From UBA3478 sp965662045 (GTDB lineage: Bacteria > Bacteroidota > Bacteroidia > Flavobacteriales > Flavobacteriaceae), in contig CBFIGE010000004.1 of the NCBI GenBank assembly GCA_965662045.1, positions 62,001 to 126,000 of the forward strand: a stretch of 64,000 nucleotides of DNA, written 5' to 3'. Positions within the stretch are counted from its first letter, which is position 1. Every line of letters starts with the position of its first letter. The translations under genes and the position numbers were made by a program. This document shows, piece by piece, positions 19,393 to 29,060 of the stretch. A model generated the notes under the pieces. The model did no database searches and was not told the DNA's origin. It saw nothing but the letters and a program-made list of their open reading frames with translations.

Positions 19393-21599
19393 TTTTTTTG
19401 TCCAATTAGGTTTAGGAGTTGTTCGCCAAAATAGGACATGGCCTTAATCTCTGAAACACCCAAGAGGCGTTCTTTTTTAAAAATTAAAAGCGCTTTGCCG
19501 TTACATTCGATATGGTAATAAGGTTGGCTTTCTAAAAAAAGGACAAGTTCGTCAGACAAAAATGTTTTGGTTGATTTTTCGTTTTTCCCGCTTAAATAAA
19601 ACCTTTTGTTAAAGGTGGGATGGTTTGCGATTTGAATGTCTTTAAGGCCAGCTATGTGGTATAGCTTTTCAAGCAGTCCTTCTTTGTCAATAGTGAATAC
19701 GGGCGCAGAAAACGGTAGTTTCACGTGGAACATCGTTGCCTTTATGGTTTCTTTGGCTATGAACTCCCCTTCGCTATATTCTACGTCGAAAATACTTATG
19801 TCGTTGTCTTTATGAAAAAGCTGGTTGTATTTGTAGTTGAGGTTTTTTGTCTTGAAGTAAATAAAGCTTTTTAGTGCTTTTAGGTCGATGCTTTTGTTGG
19901 GTCGGTAGTCCCAATTGTGCTCTGAGGCTGTTGTTTTCAGTTGTGTTTGTCTACGAGTAAGATAGTTTTCAATTGGGCCAATTGACGAGAACGGAATGAG
20001 TTTTCTGACTGCTAGTGGGTGTTCAGATTTAGTGCCGTGTTTATCTAGGCCTACAACCTCTATTTCTCCTCCTTTTTTTGAAAACACATCTATGTACACC
20101 TCAATGCCTTCCATAGCGGTATTGTCTACGAATTGACACATGCTTAAGTCGATAATCACATTGCTGTTTTCTGGAATTCTATCAATTTTGTTTTTAAGTT
20201 GATAGAAATTGAGAAATGAGCAAAAATGTTTTACACTGACAACGTAATGTTCATCTTCTTTGAAGGCTAAAACATTTGGTTTTAGCACGTTTCTTAAAAA
20301 AACACCCACGCTTTTGTTTAGGAATAAGTGAATAATAATAGTGGTTAATATTCCCATTAGTATTCCATAGATGAGATTGCCGACTACTGTTACTAAAACA
20401 GTTACCACAAAGATTAGTAGCTGTTCTTTTCCAATTTGTGCGATTTTGAGAAATTTTGAAGGCGTGGCAAGTTTGTATCCGGTATAAACTAAAATCGCTG
20501 CCAGGGCGGTAAGCGAAACCCTTTCAAGTTGTTGCTGAAACAAGAGAATGAAAAGTAACAAGAAAAAGGCATGAAAAAAGTTCGCAGAACGATTGCTTGC
20601 GTTATTATTAACATTTACCGAGCTTCTGGCAATAACGGTAACTACGTTTAGCCCTCCAATGAGTGAGCTGAGAATTGTACCAAGACCAAGAGCTTTGAGG
20701 TCTTTATTTACGTTTGATCTTCTGGATTCAGGGTCTAATTTGTCAACGGCTTTAATGCTCAGAAGAGACTCAATGCTGGCGATTAGTGTTAGACTAATCA
20801 CAAAAGACCAAAAGGCCCCGTTGGTGATTAGAGAAAAATCAGGAAAGGGAAGCTTGGCAAAAATAGACTCGGGAACGTTTATCATTAAGGGCTCTGGAAT
20901 TGGGTAATCTTTGCCAACAAATTGATAATAATATGTGCTGCCAATGCTGATTAATAAGATCCACATAGGAGCGGGAATTAACTGTATGTAACGGTTTCTT
21001 ATTTTGGGATAAAAAAGCATTATACAAAAACTAATGACTCCTATAACCCCTGCAAAGGATGCGCTAAAACCCATAGTTAAAAGTTTAGTGCTAAACTCAT
21101 AAACCATCTCTGGAATCGAGAGAAGTAATTCTGCAATGCTCGCTTTACCTCTCTTTAACCCTAGCATAACATGAAACTGCTTAGCCAAGATCCCTAGACC
21201 AATTGCCGCTAACATGCCTTGAATAGCAGAAGAAGGAAAGAAATCAGATAAGCGACCCATTTTAAGAAAACCTAGGGACATAACGATTACTCCTGAAATT
21301 AAAATAGCGGCTAGTGTGTATAAATAACCTTGATAATTATCTCCATTACCTAATGTTGTTATAGCTCCTAATACGACAATAACCAAACCGTTTCCTGGGC
21401 CTGAAATTGTCACATGGGAACCCCCCAATATAGACACAACAACACCCCCAACTACTGCCGTTAAAACACCGGCAATGGGAGGAGCTCCACTAGCTAAAGC
21501 TAGGCCAAGGCCAAGAGGAAGGGCTATTAGTGAAACCACAAATCCAGAAAACATGTTTTTGGGTAAATCTTTTAAGAAAAGGGTTTGATTTCTTTTCAT
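19389..21599 (-). CDS. SulP-family anion transporter with STAS and extra C-terminal domain
   Basis: About 736 aa. The N-terminal half has the SulP core: SGFVVSLIALPLGLGLALASG, SGPGNGLVIVVLGA and many membrane helices to about residue 420. A STAS domain follows (NVIIDLSMCQFVDNTAMEGIE). After the STAS come about 220 further residues with no domain I recognise. SulP carriers move sulfate, bicarbonate or other anions; the substrate is unclear. The start is taken at ATG 21599 (MKRNQT), 10 bp after the UspA-like gene; the frame is open to 21626. The pairing with a universal stress protein is notable, as Usp proteins often sit with anion carriers. Confidence 0.9.
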   Translation of the reverse strand: MKRNQTLFLKDLPKNMFSGFVVSLIALPLGLGLALASGAPPIAGVLTAVVGGVVVSILGGSHVTISGPGNGLVIVVLGAITTLGNGDNYQGYLYTLAAILISGVIVMSLGFLKMGRLSDFFPSSAIQGMLAAIGLGILAKQFHVMLGLKRGKASIAELLLSIPEMVYEFSTKLLTMGFSASFAGVIGVISFCIMLFYPKIRNRYIQLIPAPMWILLISIGSTYYYQFVGKDYPIPEPLMINVPESIFAKLPFPDFSLITNGAFWSFVISLTLIASIESLLSIKAVDKLDPESRRSNVNKDLKALGLGTILSSLIGGLNVVTVIARSSVNVNNNASNRSANFFHAFFLLLFILLFQQQLERVSLTALAAILVYTGYKLATPSKFLKIAQIGKEQLLIFVVTVLVTVVGNLIYGILMGILTTIIIHLFLNKSVGVFLRNVLKPNVLAFKEDEHYVVSVKHFCSFLNFYQLKNKIDRIPENSNVIIDLSMCQFVDNTAMEGIEVYIDVFSKKGGEIEVVGLDKHGTKSEHPLAVRKLIPFSSIGPIENYLTRRQTQLKTTASEHNWDYRPNKSIDLKALKSFIYFKTKNLNYKYNQLFHKDNDISIFDVEYSEGEFIAKETIKATMFHVKLPFSAPVFTIDKEGLLEKLYHIAGLKDIQIANHPTFNKRFYLSGKNEKSTKTFLSDELVLFLESQPYYHIECNGKALLIFKKERLLGVSEIKAMSYFGEQLLNLIGQKK

Positions 21600-21609
21600 G
21601 ATAAAGGGG

Positions 21610-22476
21610 TTATGACGCTCTAACAATTAGCAAGTCGGTGGGTAAATCAGACAATATGAATTCTATATCTCTCGTAAAAATCCTTGAGAACACACCTGTG
21701 TTTTTAGGGGCATTTATAACCAGTAAATCGGCACGCACAACTTCAGCGTAATGGCCAAGAGAATATCCTCTTCTGCCAAAAATGGACTGTGTTTTAAGCT
21801 GAATGTCTTTTTTGAGTTCTTTTGGGACATCATCAATGATTTGATGTACTCTTTTGTCTTCTCTTTCGGTGATTTCAGATTCTTTTTTAACCGCTTTTTT
21901 AAGCGAGGAATCGTCTTCGACACTTATTTTTAGCTCACTGTTTTGGATTTCTTCTACGACCGTAATTTGTTTACTCTGTAATTTATGACCAGCAAAAAAG
22001 GCTTGAGAAATGGCAGCTGAAGTGTTTTCATGATTTAAACCATTTACGACAATATGTTGACATGGTTTTCTTTCAATCGAAGGGTTGATGAGCAATAGCA
22101 CAGAACAATTGACATGACGGGTTAATTTACGCGCCACAGAACCTATATAAAAACGATAGAGTGTTTCGTGTTGCTGCGCCCCCAACACCAATAAATCAAC
22201 CTCAGAATTATTAACAAAATTCTTGATAGTAGAAAAGGGATCGCCTTCTTTCCAAATGATGTCTTTGACTTTGTCTGAATACTCTGTCTTGTTTATAATC
22301 CTGTTGACCTCACCTTCTTTCTGTTCATTGTATGCCCCTACGTGTAATAAAACAAGCTCGGCATCAAAATAATAAGCTATTCTAGTGACTTCAGTGATGT
22401 TTTGATTAAGCGTGGGGGAAAAGGCAAAACCAAATAAAATGGTATTAAAACCCTCCTTCGTCTTCTTGGTGTCCAT
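21610..22476 (-). CDS. Universal stress protein (two UspA-like domains)
   Basis: About 288 aa. The first UspA domain is clear: ILFGFAFSPTLNQNITEVTRIAYYF, ELVLLHVG, VDLLVLGAQQH, then IGSVARKLTRHVNCSVLLL. The second is recognisable mainly by its end (ADLLVINAPKN and ...SDLPTDLLIVRAS). The ATP-binding GxxG...G-S/T is only partly kept. The start is chosen at ATG 22476 (MDTKKTKEG); an ATG at 22488 is possible. It heads the tightly spaced run usp-sulP-MBL-S8-M1-rnpA. Probable role: stress or energy sensing linked to the transporter (inference). Confidence 0.85.
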   Translation of the reverse strand: MDTKKTKEGFNTILFGFAFSPTLNQNITEVTRIAYYFDAELVLLHVGAYNEQKEGEVNRIINKTEYSDKVKDIIWKEGDPFSTIKNFVNNSEVDLLVLGAQQHETLYRFYIGSVARKLTRHVNCSVLLLINPSIERKPCQHIVVNGLNHENTSAAISQAFFAGHKLQSKQITVVEEIQNSELKISVEDDSSLKKAVKKESEITEREDKRVHQIIDDVPKELKKDIQLKTQSIFGRRGYSLGHYAEVVRADLLVINAPKNTGVFSRIFTRDIEFILSDLPTDLLIVRAS

Positions 22477-22509
22477 AAGGTTTAACAATTCTTTGCATTA
22501 ATATACAAA

Positions 22510-24306
22510 TTAATCGTTAAGCTTGAGGACCGCCATAAAGGCTTGCTGAGGAATTTCTACATTACCTACTTGGCGCATACGTTTTTTTCCTTTTTTCTGT
22601 TTTTCAAGGAGTTTTCGTTTACGAGAAATATCACCTCCATAACACTTGGCGGTAACGTCTTTTCTTAAGGCTTTGATAGTTTCTCTTGATATAATTTTCG
22701 ATCCGATTGCGGCCTGAATGGGAATGTCAAATTGTTGCCTTGGAATTAGCTCTTTAAGCTTTTCACACATTTTTTTGCCAATGATGTGCGCGTTGTCAAA
22801 GTGCACTAGTGCAGATAAGGCATCAACAGGTTGTGCATTGAGCAGGATATCCACACGAACGAGTTTTGATGTTCTTAAACCCAATGGGCTATAATCAAAT
22901 GAAGCGTATCCTTTAGATACTGTTTTTAAGCGATCGTAAAAATCAAAAACAATTTCCGCAAGAGGCATGTCGAAACTTAGCTCTACACGTTCAGTGGTGA
23001 GGTAAGTTTGATTGGTTATTGTTCCACGTTTATCTATGCACAATGACATTACGTTTCCAACGAAATCTGATTTAGTGATGATAGAGGCTTTGATAAAGGG
23101 CTCTTCTACCCGCTCTAAACTTGAAGGATCAGGTAAATCAGATGGATTGTTTACAATTACAATATTATCGGGATCTTTCCTGGTAAAAGCGTGGTAGCTC
23201 ACGTTGGGAACGGTTGTAATAACGGTCATATTAAATTCCCTCTCTAGTCGTTCTTGTATAATCTCCATATGCAACATCCCTAGAAATCCACAACGAAAAC
23301 CAAAGCCCAATGCCGCAGAACTTTCTGGCACAAAAACCAAGGAGGCGTCGTTGAGTTGAAGCTTTTCCATAGATGAACGCAGTTCTTCGTAGTCTTCTGT
23401 ATCTACTGGGTAAATACCTGCAAAAACCATGGGCTTGACATCTTCAAATCCTTCGATTGCACTATTAGCCGGTGAATCTGAAAAGGTAATGGTATCTCCC
23501 ACCTTTACTTCTCGGGCATCTTTGATGCCGGTAATTAAGTATCCAACATCACCAGCGTGAATTTCTTTTTTCGGTTCTTGTTTTAGCTTTAAAGTTCCTA
23601 TTTCATCTGCAAAGTAATCTTTGCCAGTGGCCATAAACTTTATTTTTTGGCCTTTTTTAATCGACCCGTTGAGCACTCTAAAATAGGTTTCTACTCCTCT
23701 AAAGGGATTGTAGACCGAGTCAAAAACGAGAGCTTGAAGGGTGCCATTTGGCTCGCCTTTAGGCGCAGGAACACGTTCGATGATAGCGGTTAAAATATCT
23801 TCAATTCCCAAACCTGTCTTAGCACTTGCAGGCACGACTTCTTCTGATTTGCAACCTAGCAGGTCTACAATGTCATCTGTAACTTCTTCTGGGTTGGCGC
23901 TTGGTAAATCAATTTTATTTAACACAGGAATTATCTCCAAATCGTTTTCTAGGGCTAAGTAGAGGTTTGATATGGTTTGAGCCTGTATGGATTGTGCTGC
24001 ATCTACGATTAAAAGAGCCCCTTCGCAGGCGGCGATTGAACGTGAAACTTCGTATGAAAAATCGACATGACCGGGGGTGTCGATAAGATTAAGCGTGTAG
24101 GTTTCTCCATTGTGTTCATATTGCATTTGGATAGCGTGAGACTTTATGGTAATTCCCCGTTCACGCTCTAGATCCATATTGTCTAAAAGTTGGTCTTGTT
24201 TTTCACGATCGCTTATAGATCCAGTAAAATCTAAAAGCCTATCTGCTAAAGTGCTTTTTCCGTGGTCTATATGTGCAATAATGCAAAAGTTCCTTATGTT
24301 TTTCAT
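22510..24306 (-). CDS. lepA: Elongation factor 4
   Basis: 598-residue translational GTPase, the usual LepA length, from ATG 24306 (MKNIRNFCIIAHIDHGKST). G1 is AHIDHGKST, G2 is in ERERGIT, G3 is DTPGH and G4 is NKID. The C-terminal LepA-specific domain ends with KKRMRQVGNVEIPQQAF. The frame is open to 24489, but that extension has no family similarity and overlaps the divergent receptor gene. A -7 box at 24354-24347 also lies inside the extension. LepA acts on stalled or mistranslocated ribosomes at the membrane. Confidence 0.97.
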   Translation of the reverse strand: MKNIRNFCIIAHIDHGKSTLADRLLDFTGSISDREKQDQLLDNMDLERERGITIKSHAIQMQYEHNGETYTLNLIDTPGHVDFSYEVSRSIAACEGALLIVDAAQSIQAQTISNLYLALENDLEIIPVLNKIDLPSANPEEVTDDIVDLLGCKSEEVVPASAKTGLGIEDILTAIIERVPAPKGEPNGTLQALVFDSVYNPFRGVETYFRVLNGSIKKGQKIKFMATGKDYFADEIGTLKLKQEPKKEIHAGDVGYLITGIKDAREVKVGDTITFSDSPANSAIEGFEDVKPMVFAGIYPVDTEDYEELRSSMEKLQLNDASLVFVPESSAALGFGFRCGFLGMLHMEIIQERLEREFNMTVITTVPNVSYHAFTRKDPDNIVIVNNPSDLPDPSSLERVEEPFIKASIITKSDFVGNVMSLCIDKRGTITNQTYLTTERVELSFDMPLAEIVFDFYDRLKTVSKGYASFDYSPLGLRTSKLVRVDILLNAQPVDALSALVHFDNAHIIGKKMCEKLKELIPRQQFDIPIQAAIGSKIISRETIKALRKDVTAKCYGGDISRKRKLLEKQKKGKKRMRQVGNVEIPQQAFMAVLKLND

Positions 24307-24346
24307 AGCTGTAAAGAGCGAATATATAATAGAGCTCTTGGCTGGA

Positions 24347-24354
24347 CAAAGATA
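24347..24354 (-). promoter_or_regulatory. Predicted -7 box for lepA
   Basis: Minus-strand TATCTTTG, exact TAnnTTTG. The predicted transcript start near 24340 leaves a leader of about 34 nt before the ATG at 24306. No -33 TTG at standard spacing was found. Confidence 0.5.
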
Positions 24355-24409
24355 ATCTTTTTGTTTCTGAGAAAATATATTTAGTAGTTTTACAATAACC
24401 CTTTTGAGC

Positions 24410-26824
24410 ATGACTAAAAACCCCCTATTATTTTTTGCACTATTGACATTTTTAGCTGTGTCAAAAACCTTCGCACAGTATGAGCTCAATGGAAGGGTTA
24501 TTACTAAAAATTTAGGAGAAAAAATGCCTTATGCTGCGGTGAGCTTATTCAGCGCACAGGACTCTTCTTTTTATAAAGGAACCTCTGCTGATGACCAGGG
24601 ATTATTTCGCTTTGAAAATGTTGAAAAGGGCATTTATTTTTTAGAAGCAGTGTTCATGAGCAACACTTCTGATCGCGTAGCCGTAGATATCATGAATGAT
24701 ACAAACTTTGGATCGGTGGTTTTACCCGAAGCTGTTTTAGAGCTTGAAGAAGTCGTTGTTGCCTACAAGAGGCCTAGCCTTAAACGATACCCAGACAGAT
24801 TAGTTTTTGAGGTTGAAAACAGCATTGTGAGCGCAGGGAACAGCTGGGATGTTTTGAGAAACACCCCAGGTGTTGTATATAATCAAAATCAAATTGAAAT
24901 TAAGGGCCAAACAGCAGAGGTATATATTAATGGAAAAGAGGTGCCTATGTCCTTTGAGGAAACGCTGCAATTACTCAAGGTCTTGTCTGGTTCTCAAATT
25001 CAATCGGTTGAGGTTATATCAAATCCTTCAGCTAAATATGACGCTGAAGCTGCCGCTATTGTGAATATTAATACAAGTGCAAATATCAACCCTGGATACA
25101 AGTCAACGCTTAGATTGAATTACACCCAGGGGATTTTTCCAAAATACGAGTTGAGTTCAGCTCATTTTTATAAATCAAATCGATTTAGTGCTTACTTTAC
25201 CTACGCTTTGAATCCACAAAAAGAAAGAGACACCGGCGAAAAAGGAATTCGCTTTATTAACAGCATCACAGCTACAGAAGACTGGGTCGCTGAAAATCAG
25301 TTGGACATTAGGTCTACTCCTCAACTCTTAAGCTCTAATTTGGAATATGAATTGTCAGACCGACAATCGATATCATTGCAGTCGTATTATAGCACCAATA
25401 AGAAGCAAGATTTTCAAAGCACACAAAGCACGTCTATTTTTTCTTCTGCCCTAGATTCCATACAGCTCACAAACGGCAATGAAATCAGATCTACGGATAA
25501 CTTAGCGGCCGACCTTACTTATGAGCTCGCCTTTGAACAATCAGAGGCGAAACTAAAACTGAACTTACATAAAACACTGTTTGACGAAAACACGGCACAA
25601 AACCTTAACTCTACTTACACGAATCCATCTAATACTGTCTTGAACGAAGTTGATTTGAGCCTTGCTACGGATCGTCTTATTAATATCAATATTCAACAGT
25701 TGGATTACACGATTCCCTTTCAAGAGAATCATCTTCTTTCTGTGGGAGCCAAAAACGCAGTGATTGATTCGGAGAACAATATCAGTACTCAAATTGCCTT
25801 TTCCTCTGTTGCGGGACAAGCTCCTCTCAGTGATCGCTTTGTTTATGAAGAACAAGTTCAAGCGTATTACATTCAATCAGATTTTAGTTGGGATCAATCC
25901 GCCTTAAGTCTTGGTCTGAGGTCAGAGCAGTCTTTTTCTAAAGGAACTTCATCAGCTAGCGGAGAGGTCAATGAATTTGAAGTGAACGGACTATTTCCAT
26001 CGATAGCATGGAGTTATTACCTAAACGATAGCAGTTCAATTACTATTGATTATGCGCGTAAGATAGACAGACCGCGTTATCAAGACTTAAACCCATTTCG
26101 CCTCTATTCGACAGAAAATGATTTTTTAGAAGGAAACCCAAACTTGAAGCCAAGCTTTTCAAACAACCTAAATATGAACTTGAGTTTAAGCAATTGGTAT
26201 TTTGATTTGTATTATCGTGATAACGGTCAGTACATCAGTTATTTGGTTTTTCAAGATAACGACAATAGGCTCTTAAGAGAATACAGACAAAATGTGCTGT
26301 CTAGTAATTCATACGGCTTGGATGTGACCTATGTTGGCGCTGTAACTAATTTCTGGCAAACTTATTTATACCTGTCGCTGTTTTACGAAGACGAAACCTT
26401 TATTGCTGAGGCTTCAAATAATCAGGCTTACACTAACGAAATACAAGGGGTGTTGGCCTTTTTAAAAAATGACTTCGTACTCAACGAGGAGGGAGACTTC
26501 ACAGCCGAGTTGAGCGCTTCATATTTTTCAAAATACCTGTTTGGCTCTTATGTACAATCTCCGATAACACTGTTGAATGTTGGGCTTCGTAAAACCTTCA
26601 ACAATGACAGAATTGTTCTTAGTCTTAGCGCTGAAGATTTGCTAGGAAAGGCAAATGCGCTTTACACGAGCCGTTATTTAAATCAAGACAATTATTTTAG
26701 AACGGTTCCTGAAACCCAGTTTGTGAAATTTGGTGTTCAATTTAATCTGGGCAACTTTAAATTGACCGAAAAAGATTTACAATTAGACAAAAGTGAGCGC
26801 AGTCGTTTAGAAGATAAAGGTTAA
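24410..26824 (+). CDS. TonB-dependent-receptor-like outer-membrane beta-barrel protein
   Basis: About 804 aa from ATG 24410 (MTKNPLLFF); a TTG at 24404 is an alternative. Signal peptide to about residue 22 (KTFAQ). A carboxypeptidase-regulatory-like beta-sandwich follows (NGRVITKNLGEKMPYAAVSL, about 25-105), then a plug-like segment (about 110-225; LRNTPGVVYNQNQIEIKGQTAEVYINGK) and a long barrel of the OMP_b-brl_3 type. The family is related to TonB-dependent receptors, but the substrate is unknown. No SusD gene is beside it, so it is not a SusC. Divergent from lepA; dusB follows 11 bp downstream but probably has its own promoter. Confidence 0.88.
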   Translation: MTKNPLLFFALLTFLAVSKTFAQYELNGRVITKNLGEKMPYAAVSLFSAQDSSFYKGTSADDQGLFRFENVEKGIYFLEAVFMSNTSDRVAVDIMNDTNFGSVVLPEAVLELEEVVVAYKRPSLKRYPDRLVFEVENSIVSAGNSWDVLRNTPGVVYNQNQIEIKGQTAEVYINGKEVPMSFEETLQLLKVLSGSQIQSVEVISNPSAKYDAEAAAIVNINTSANINPGYKSTLRLNYTQGIFPKYELSSAHFYKSNRFSAYFTYALNPQKERDTGEKGIRFINSITATEDWVAENQLDIRSTPQLLSSNLEYELSDRQSISLQSYYSTNKKQDFQSTQSTSIFSSALDSIQLTNGNEIRSTDNLAADLTYELAFEQSEAKLKLNLHKTLFDENTAQNLNSTYTNPSNTVLNEVDLSLATDRLININIQQLDYTIPFQENHLLSVGAKNAVIDSENNISTQIAFSSVAGQAPLSDRFVYEEQVQAYYIQSDFSWDQSALSLGLRSEQSFSKGTSSASGEVNEFEVNGLFPSIAWSYYLNDSSSITIDYARKIDRPRYQDLNPFRLYSTENDFLEGNPNLKPSFSNNLNMNLSLSNWYFDLYYRDNGQYISYLVFQDNDNRLLREYRQNVLSSNSYGLDVTYVGAVTNFWQTYLYLSLFYEDETFIAEASNNQAYTNEIQGVLAFLKNDFVLNEEGDFTAELSASYFSKYLFGSYVQSPITLLNVGLRKTFNNDRIVLSLSAEDLLGKANALYTSRYLNQDNYFRTVPETQFVKFGVQFNLGNFKLTEKDLQLDKSERSRLEDKG

Positions 26825-26828
26825 TACC

Positions 26829-26836
26829 TAAATTTG
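26829..26836 (+). promoter_or_regulatory. Predicted -7 box for dusB
   Basis: TAAATTTG (exact TAnnTTTG) whose last base is the first base of the annotated GTG start. TTA at 26807-26809 sits at exactly 19-bp spacing, one mismatch from the -33 TTG. It would place the transcript start near 26842. Confidence 0.5.
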
Positions 26837-27858
26837 TGACGATTAAAACTCAAGCATTGACGAAAATAGCTGATATCGCCCTGCCTGACTTTCCTCTTTT
26901 GTTGGCTCCAATGGAAGATGTGAGCGACCCTCCTTTTAGAGCACTTTGTAAAGAGAATGGCGCAGACGTTGTCTACACTGAATTCATATCTTCTGAGGGA
27001 TTGATTCGAGACGCGGCAAAGTCAACAATTAAGCTAGATATTTATGAAAAGGAAAGACCAGTAGGCATTCAAATATTTGGCGCTGAAATGGATTCTATGC
27101 TCAGAGCTGTGGAAATTGTCGAACAATCCAAACCAGATATTATAGACATCAACTTTGGTTGTCCTGTAAAAAAGGTGGTGTGTAAAAATGCAGGAGCTGG
27201 AATACTTAGGGACATTCCGCTTATGGTCAAATTAACCGAGGCCATGGTAAAACACACAAGCTTACCCGTAACAGTTAAGACTCGTTTAGGCTGGGACAGC
27301 AATAGCATACAAATTATAGAAGTTGCAGAACGTTTACAAGACGTGGGAATTAAAGCCATCTCTATTCACGGCAGAACTCGCGTACAAATGTATAAGGGAG
27401 ATGCAGATTGGAAGCCTATAGCGCAAGTCAAAAATAATCAGAGAATGCATATTCCAGTTTTTGGAAATGGAGACGTCGATAGTCCTGAAGCAGCAGTTAA
27501 AATGCGAGATGAGTATGGTTTAGACGGCGCAATGATCGGAAGAGCAAGTATTGGAAACCCTTGGTTTTTTGGCCAAGTAAAACATTTTTTTGAAACAGGA
27601 ACCCACAAAGATCCTCCGAGTATGCTCGATCGTATTGAAGCTGCAAGAAGACACTTAGAGATGTCTATTCAATGGAAAGGAGAAAAATTAGCCGTCTTTG
27701 AAACAAGAAGACATTACACCAATTATTTTAAGGGGATTCCTAATTTTAAACCCCATCGTATGAAGATGGTGACTTCTGATACCGCTCAAGAGGTTTTTGA
27801 AGCTTTTGACGTAGCTTATCACGAGTTCGCAGACTTCGATTTTCGTAAGCTGGCTTAA
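26836..27858 (+). CDS. dusB: tRNA-dihydrouridine synthase, DusB-like
   Basis: 340 aa from GTG 26836. FMN-dependent enzyme reducing uridines in tRNA D-loops. The TIM-barrel start LLLAPMEDVSDPPFRALC, the NFGCPVKKVV...KNAGAG block with the catalytic Cys, the HGRTRVQMYKG loop and GNGDVDSPE are all present. Start is uncertain: the promoter box ends at 26836, so the GTG may lie upstream of the transcript start. A TTG at 26857 would give MTKIADIALPDFPLLL, which fits the usual N-terminus better. Convergent with the FtsX-like gene, sharing a TTAA at 27855-27858 so that each gene's stop codon lies in it. Confidence 0.95.
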   Translation: MTIKTQALTKIADIALPDFPLLLAPMEDVSDPPFRALCKENGADVVYTEFISSEGLIRDAAKSTIKLDIYEKERPVGIQIFGAEMDSMLRAVEIVEQSKPDIIDINFGCPVKKVVCKNAGAGILRDIPLMVKLTEAMVKHTSLPVTVKTRLGWDSNSIQIIEVAERLQDVGIKAISIHGRTRVQMYKGDADWKPIAQVKNNQRMHIPVFGNGDVDSPEAAVKMRDEYGLDGAMIGRASIGNPWFFGQVKHFFETGTHKDPPSMLDRIEAARRHLEMSIQWKGEKLAVFETRRHYTNYFKGIPNFKPHRMKMVTSDTAQEVFEAFDVAYHEFADFDFRKLA

Positions 27859-29060
27859 GACAACAACTTAGGCGAGACTTTTTGCGCGGCAACAAGCGAA
27901 GAAATACTGCCGAGCACAGAAATGGTTACTAGTACAATTAGGTAATTTACAACAGTTATACTTACAGGATAGGGTAGGCTTGGCGCTATTTTAAGCCATT
28001 CGAATTGAATTTGCGAACCTATGATTAACGATCCAAAAAGAAGACCTATTCCTCCCCCCAAAACACTTATAAATAAACCTTGTACAAAAAAGACAGATTT
28101 GAGTTGAGAAATATTGAGCCCCATTTGTGCGATTGACCTAAGCTGTTCTTTTTTATCAATGATTATTGTGATAAGTGCTCCAGTTAAGTTGAATAAGGCG
28201 ATAATTAAAATCAGTGTAAAGACTGTGTAGGTGGCGGCGAATTCAGTGTTGAGCATTTTGTAAAGCGCCGCGTTGAACTCTTCCTTACTCTTGATCTCTA
28301 CTTCTTCAGACAGTAGTTCTCTCAGTTGAGTATAAATCGATTTAAAACCTGCTGGATTATTAGCGCGAACAATTAGAGAGGTGTATTCTTCAGGACGTAA
28401 TTCGAGCAAATCTTGAACTAAAGCGATGTCGGTATAAAGTAAATTATTGTCAGATTCTTCGTCTAGTGAAAAAACACTTGAAACGACTACGCTGGCTCTA
28501 TTGAAAGGCTGACTGCCTATACCTTGACCTGCAAAGTTGAAACTACCCGTTTTGGGAACTAATAATTGCAGTGGATTTTCAAAATTTAAGATAGGGAGCT
28601 CTAGTTTATTTGAAAGACCAATTCCGATTGAAGAGAGATTGTTTTCTAAATTCCAATTGCCAAAGAAGAGGGCTTCATCTACAGGCGAAACTTTGGTGTA
28701 GTTTTCAGAAACACCAACAATTGTTGCGATGGTACTGTTATTTCTAAATTGTAGATAGACTTTTTCTCGAACCTCTGTGGCTAAATAAGTTACCTCATCA
28801 AGGGCTTTGATTTTTTCAAGCTCAGCTTCGGAGACCTTCAGAAATTTTCCGTTGGAGGAGCTAATTTGAAAATCAGGGTCATAGCTGTTCGTATAACTCA
28901 AGCTATAGGTTCTCAGTCCAGAAAAGGCTGAAAGTACTATAAACAAGGAGGCGCTGCCGATTATAATCACCGCAAAAGTGATGTAATTGATTAGATTTAC
29001 AGAGCGCTGTGTGCTTTTTGAAAAAAGGTATTTTCGAGCAATGTAAAATAGCGCATTCAC
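27855..29060 (-). CDS. FtsX-like/LolC-E-type ABC transporter permease
   Basis: 401 aa. One N-terminal membrane helix (about 22-50: INYITFAVIIIGSASLFIVLSAFSG) is followed by a periplasmic MacB-like core of about 220 residues. Three C-terminal helices follow (about 275-395), which is the LolC/LolE/FtsX topology. Such permeases pair with an ATPase for lipoprotein release or envelope signalling; no ATPase gene is adjacent. It overlaps rbfA by 4 bp (ATGA coupling) and shares a TTAA stop with convergent dusB. Confidence 0.88.
   Translation of the reverse strand: MNALFYIARKYLFSKSTQRSVNLINYITFAVIIIGSASLFIVLSAFSGLRTYSLSYTNSYDPDFQISSSNGKFLKVSEAELEKIKALDEVTYLATEVREKVYLQFRNNSTIATIVGVSENYTKVSPVDEALFFGNWNLENNLSSIGIGLSNKLELPILNFENPLQLLVPKTGSFNFAGQGIGSQPFNRASVVVSSVFSLDEESDNNLLYTDIALVQDLLELRPEEYTSLIVRANNPAGFKSIYTQLRELLSEEVEIKSKEEFNAALYKMLNTEFAATYTVFTLILIIALFNLTGALITIIIDKKEQLRSIAQMGLNISQLKSVFFVQGLFISVLGGGIGLLFGSLIIGSQIQFEWLKIAPSLPYPVSITVVNYLIVLVTISVLGSISSLVAAQKVSPKLLS

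Noticed and set aside
24307..24489. N-terminal extension of LepA
   Set aside because: No LepA similarity; it contains the promoter box and overlaps the divergent receptor gene. The ATG at 24306 gives the standard 598 aa.
24410..26824. SusC-type receptor of a polysaccharide locus
   Set aside because: No SusD neighbour, and the domain layout fits the OMP_b-brl_3 group instead.
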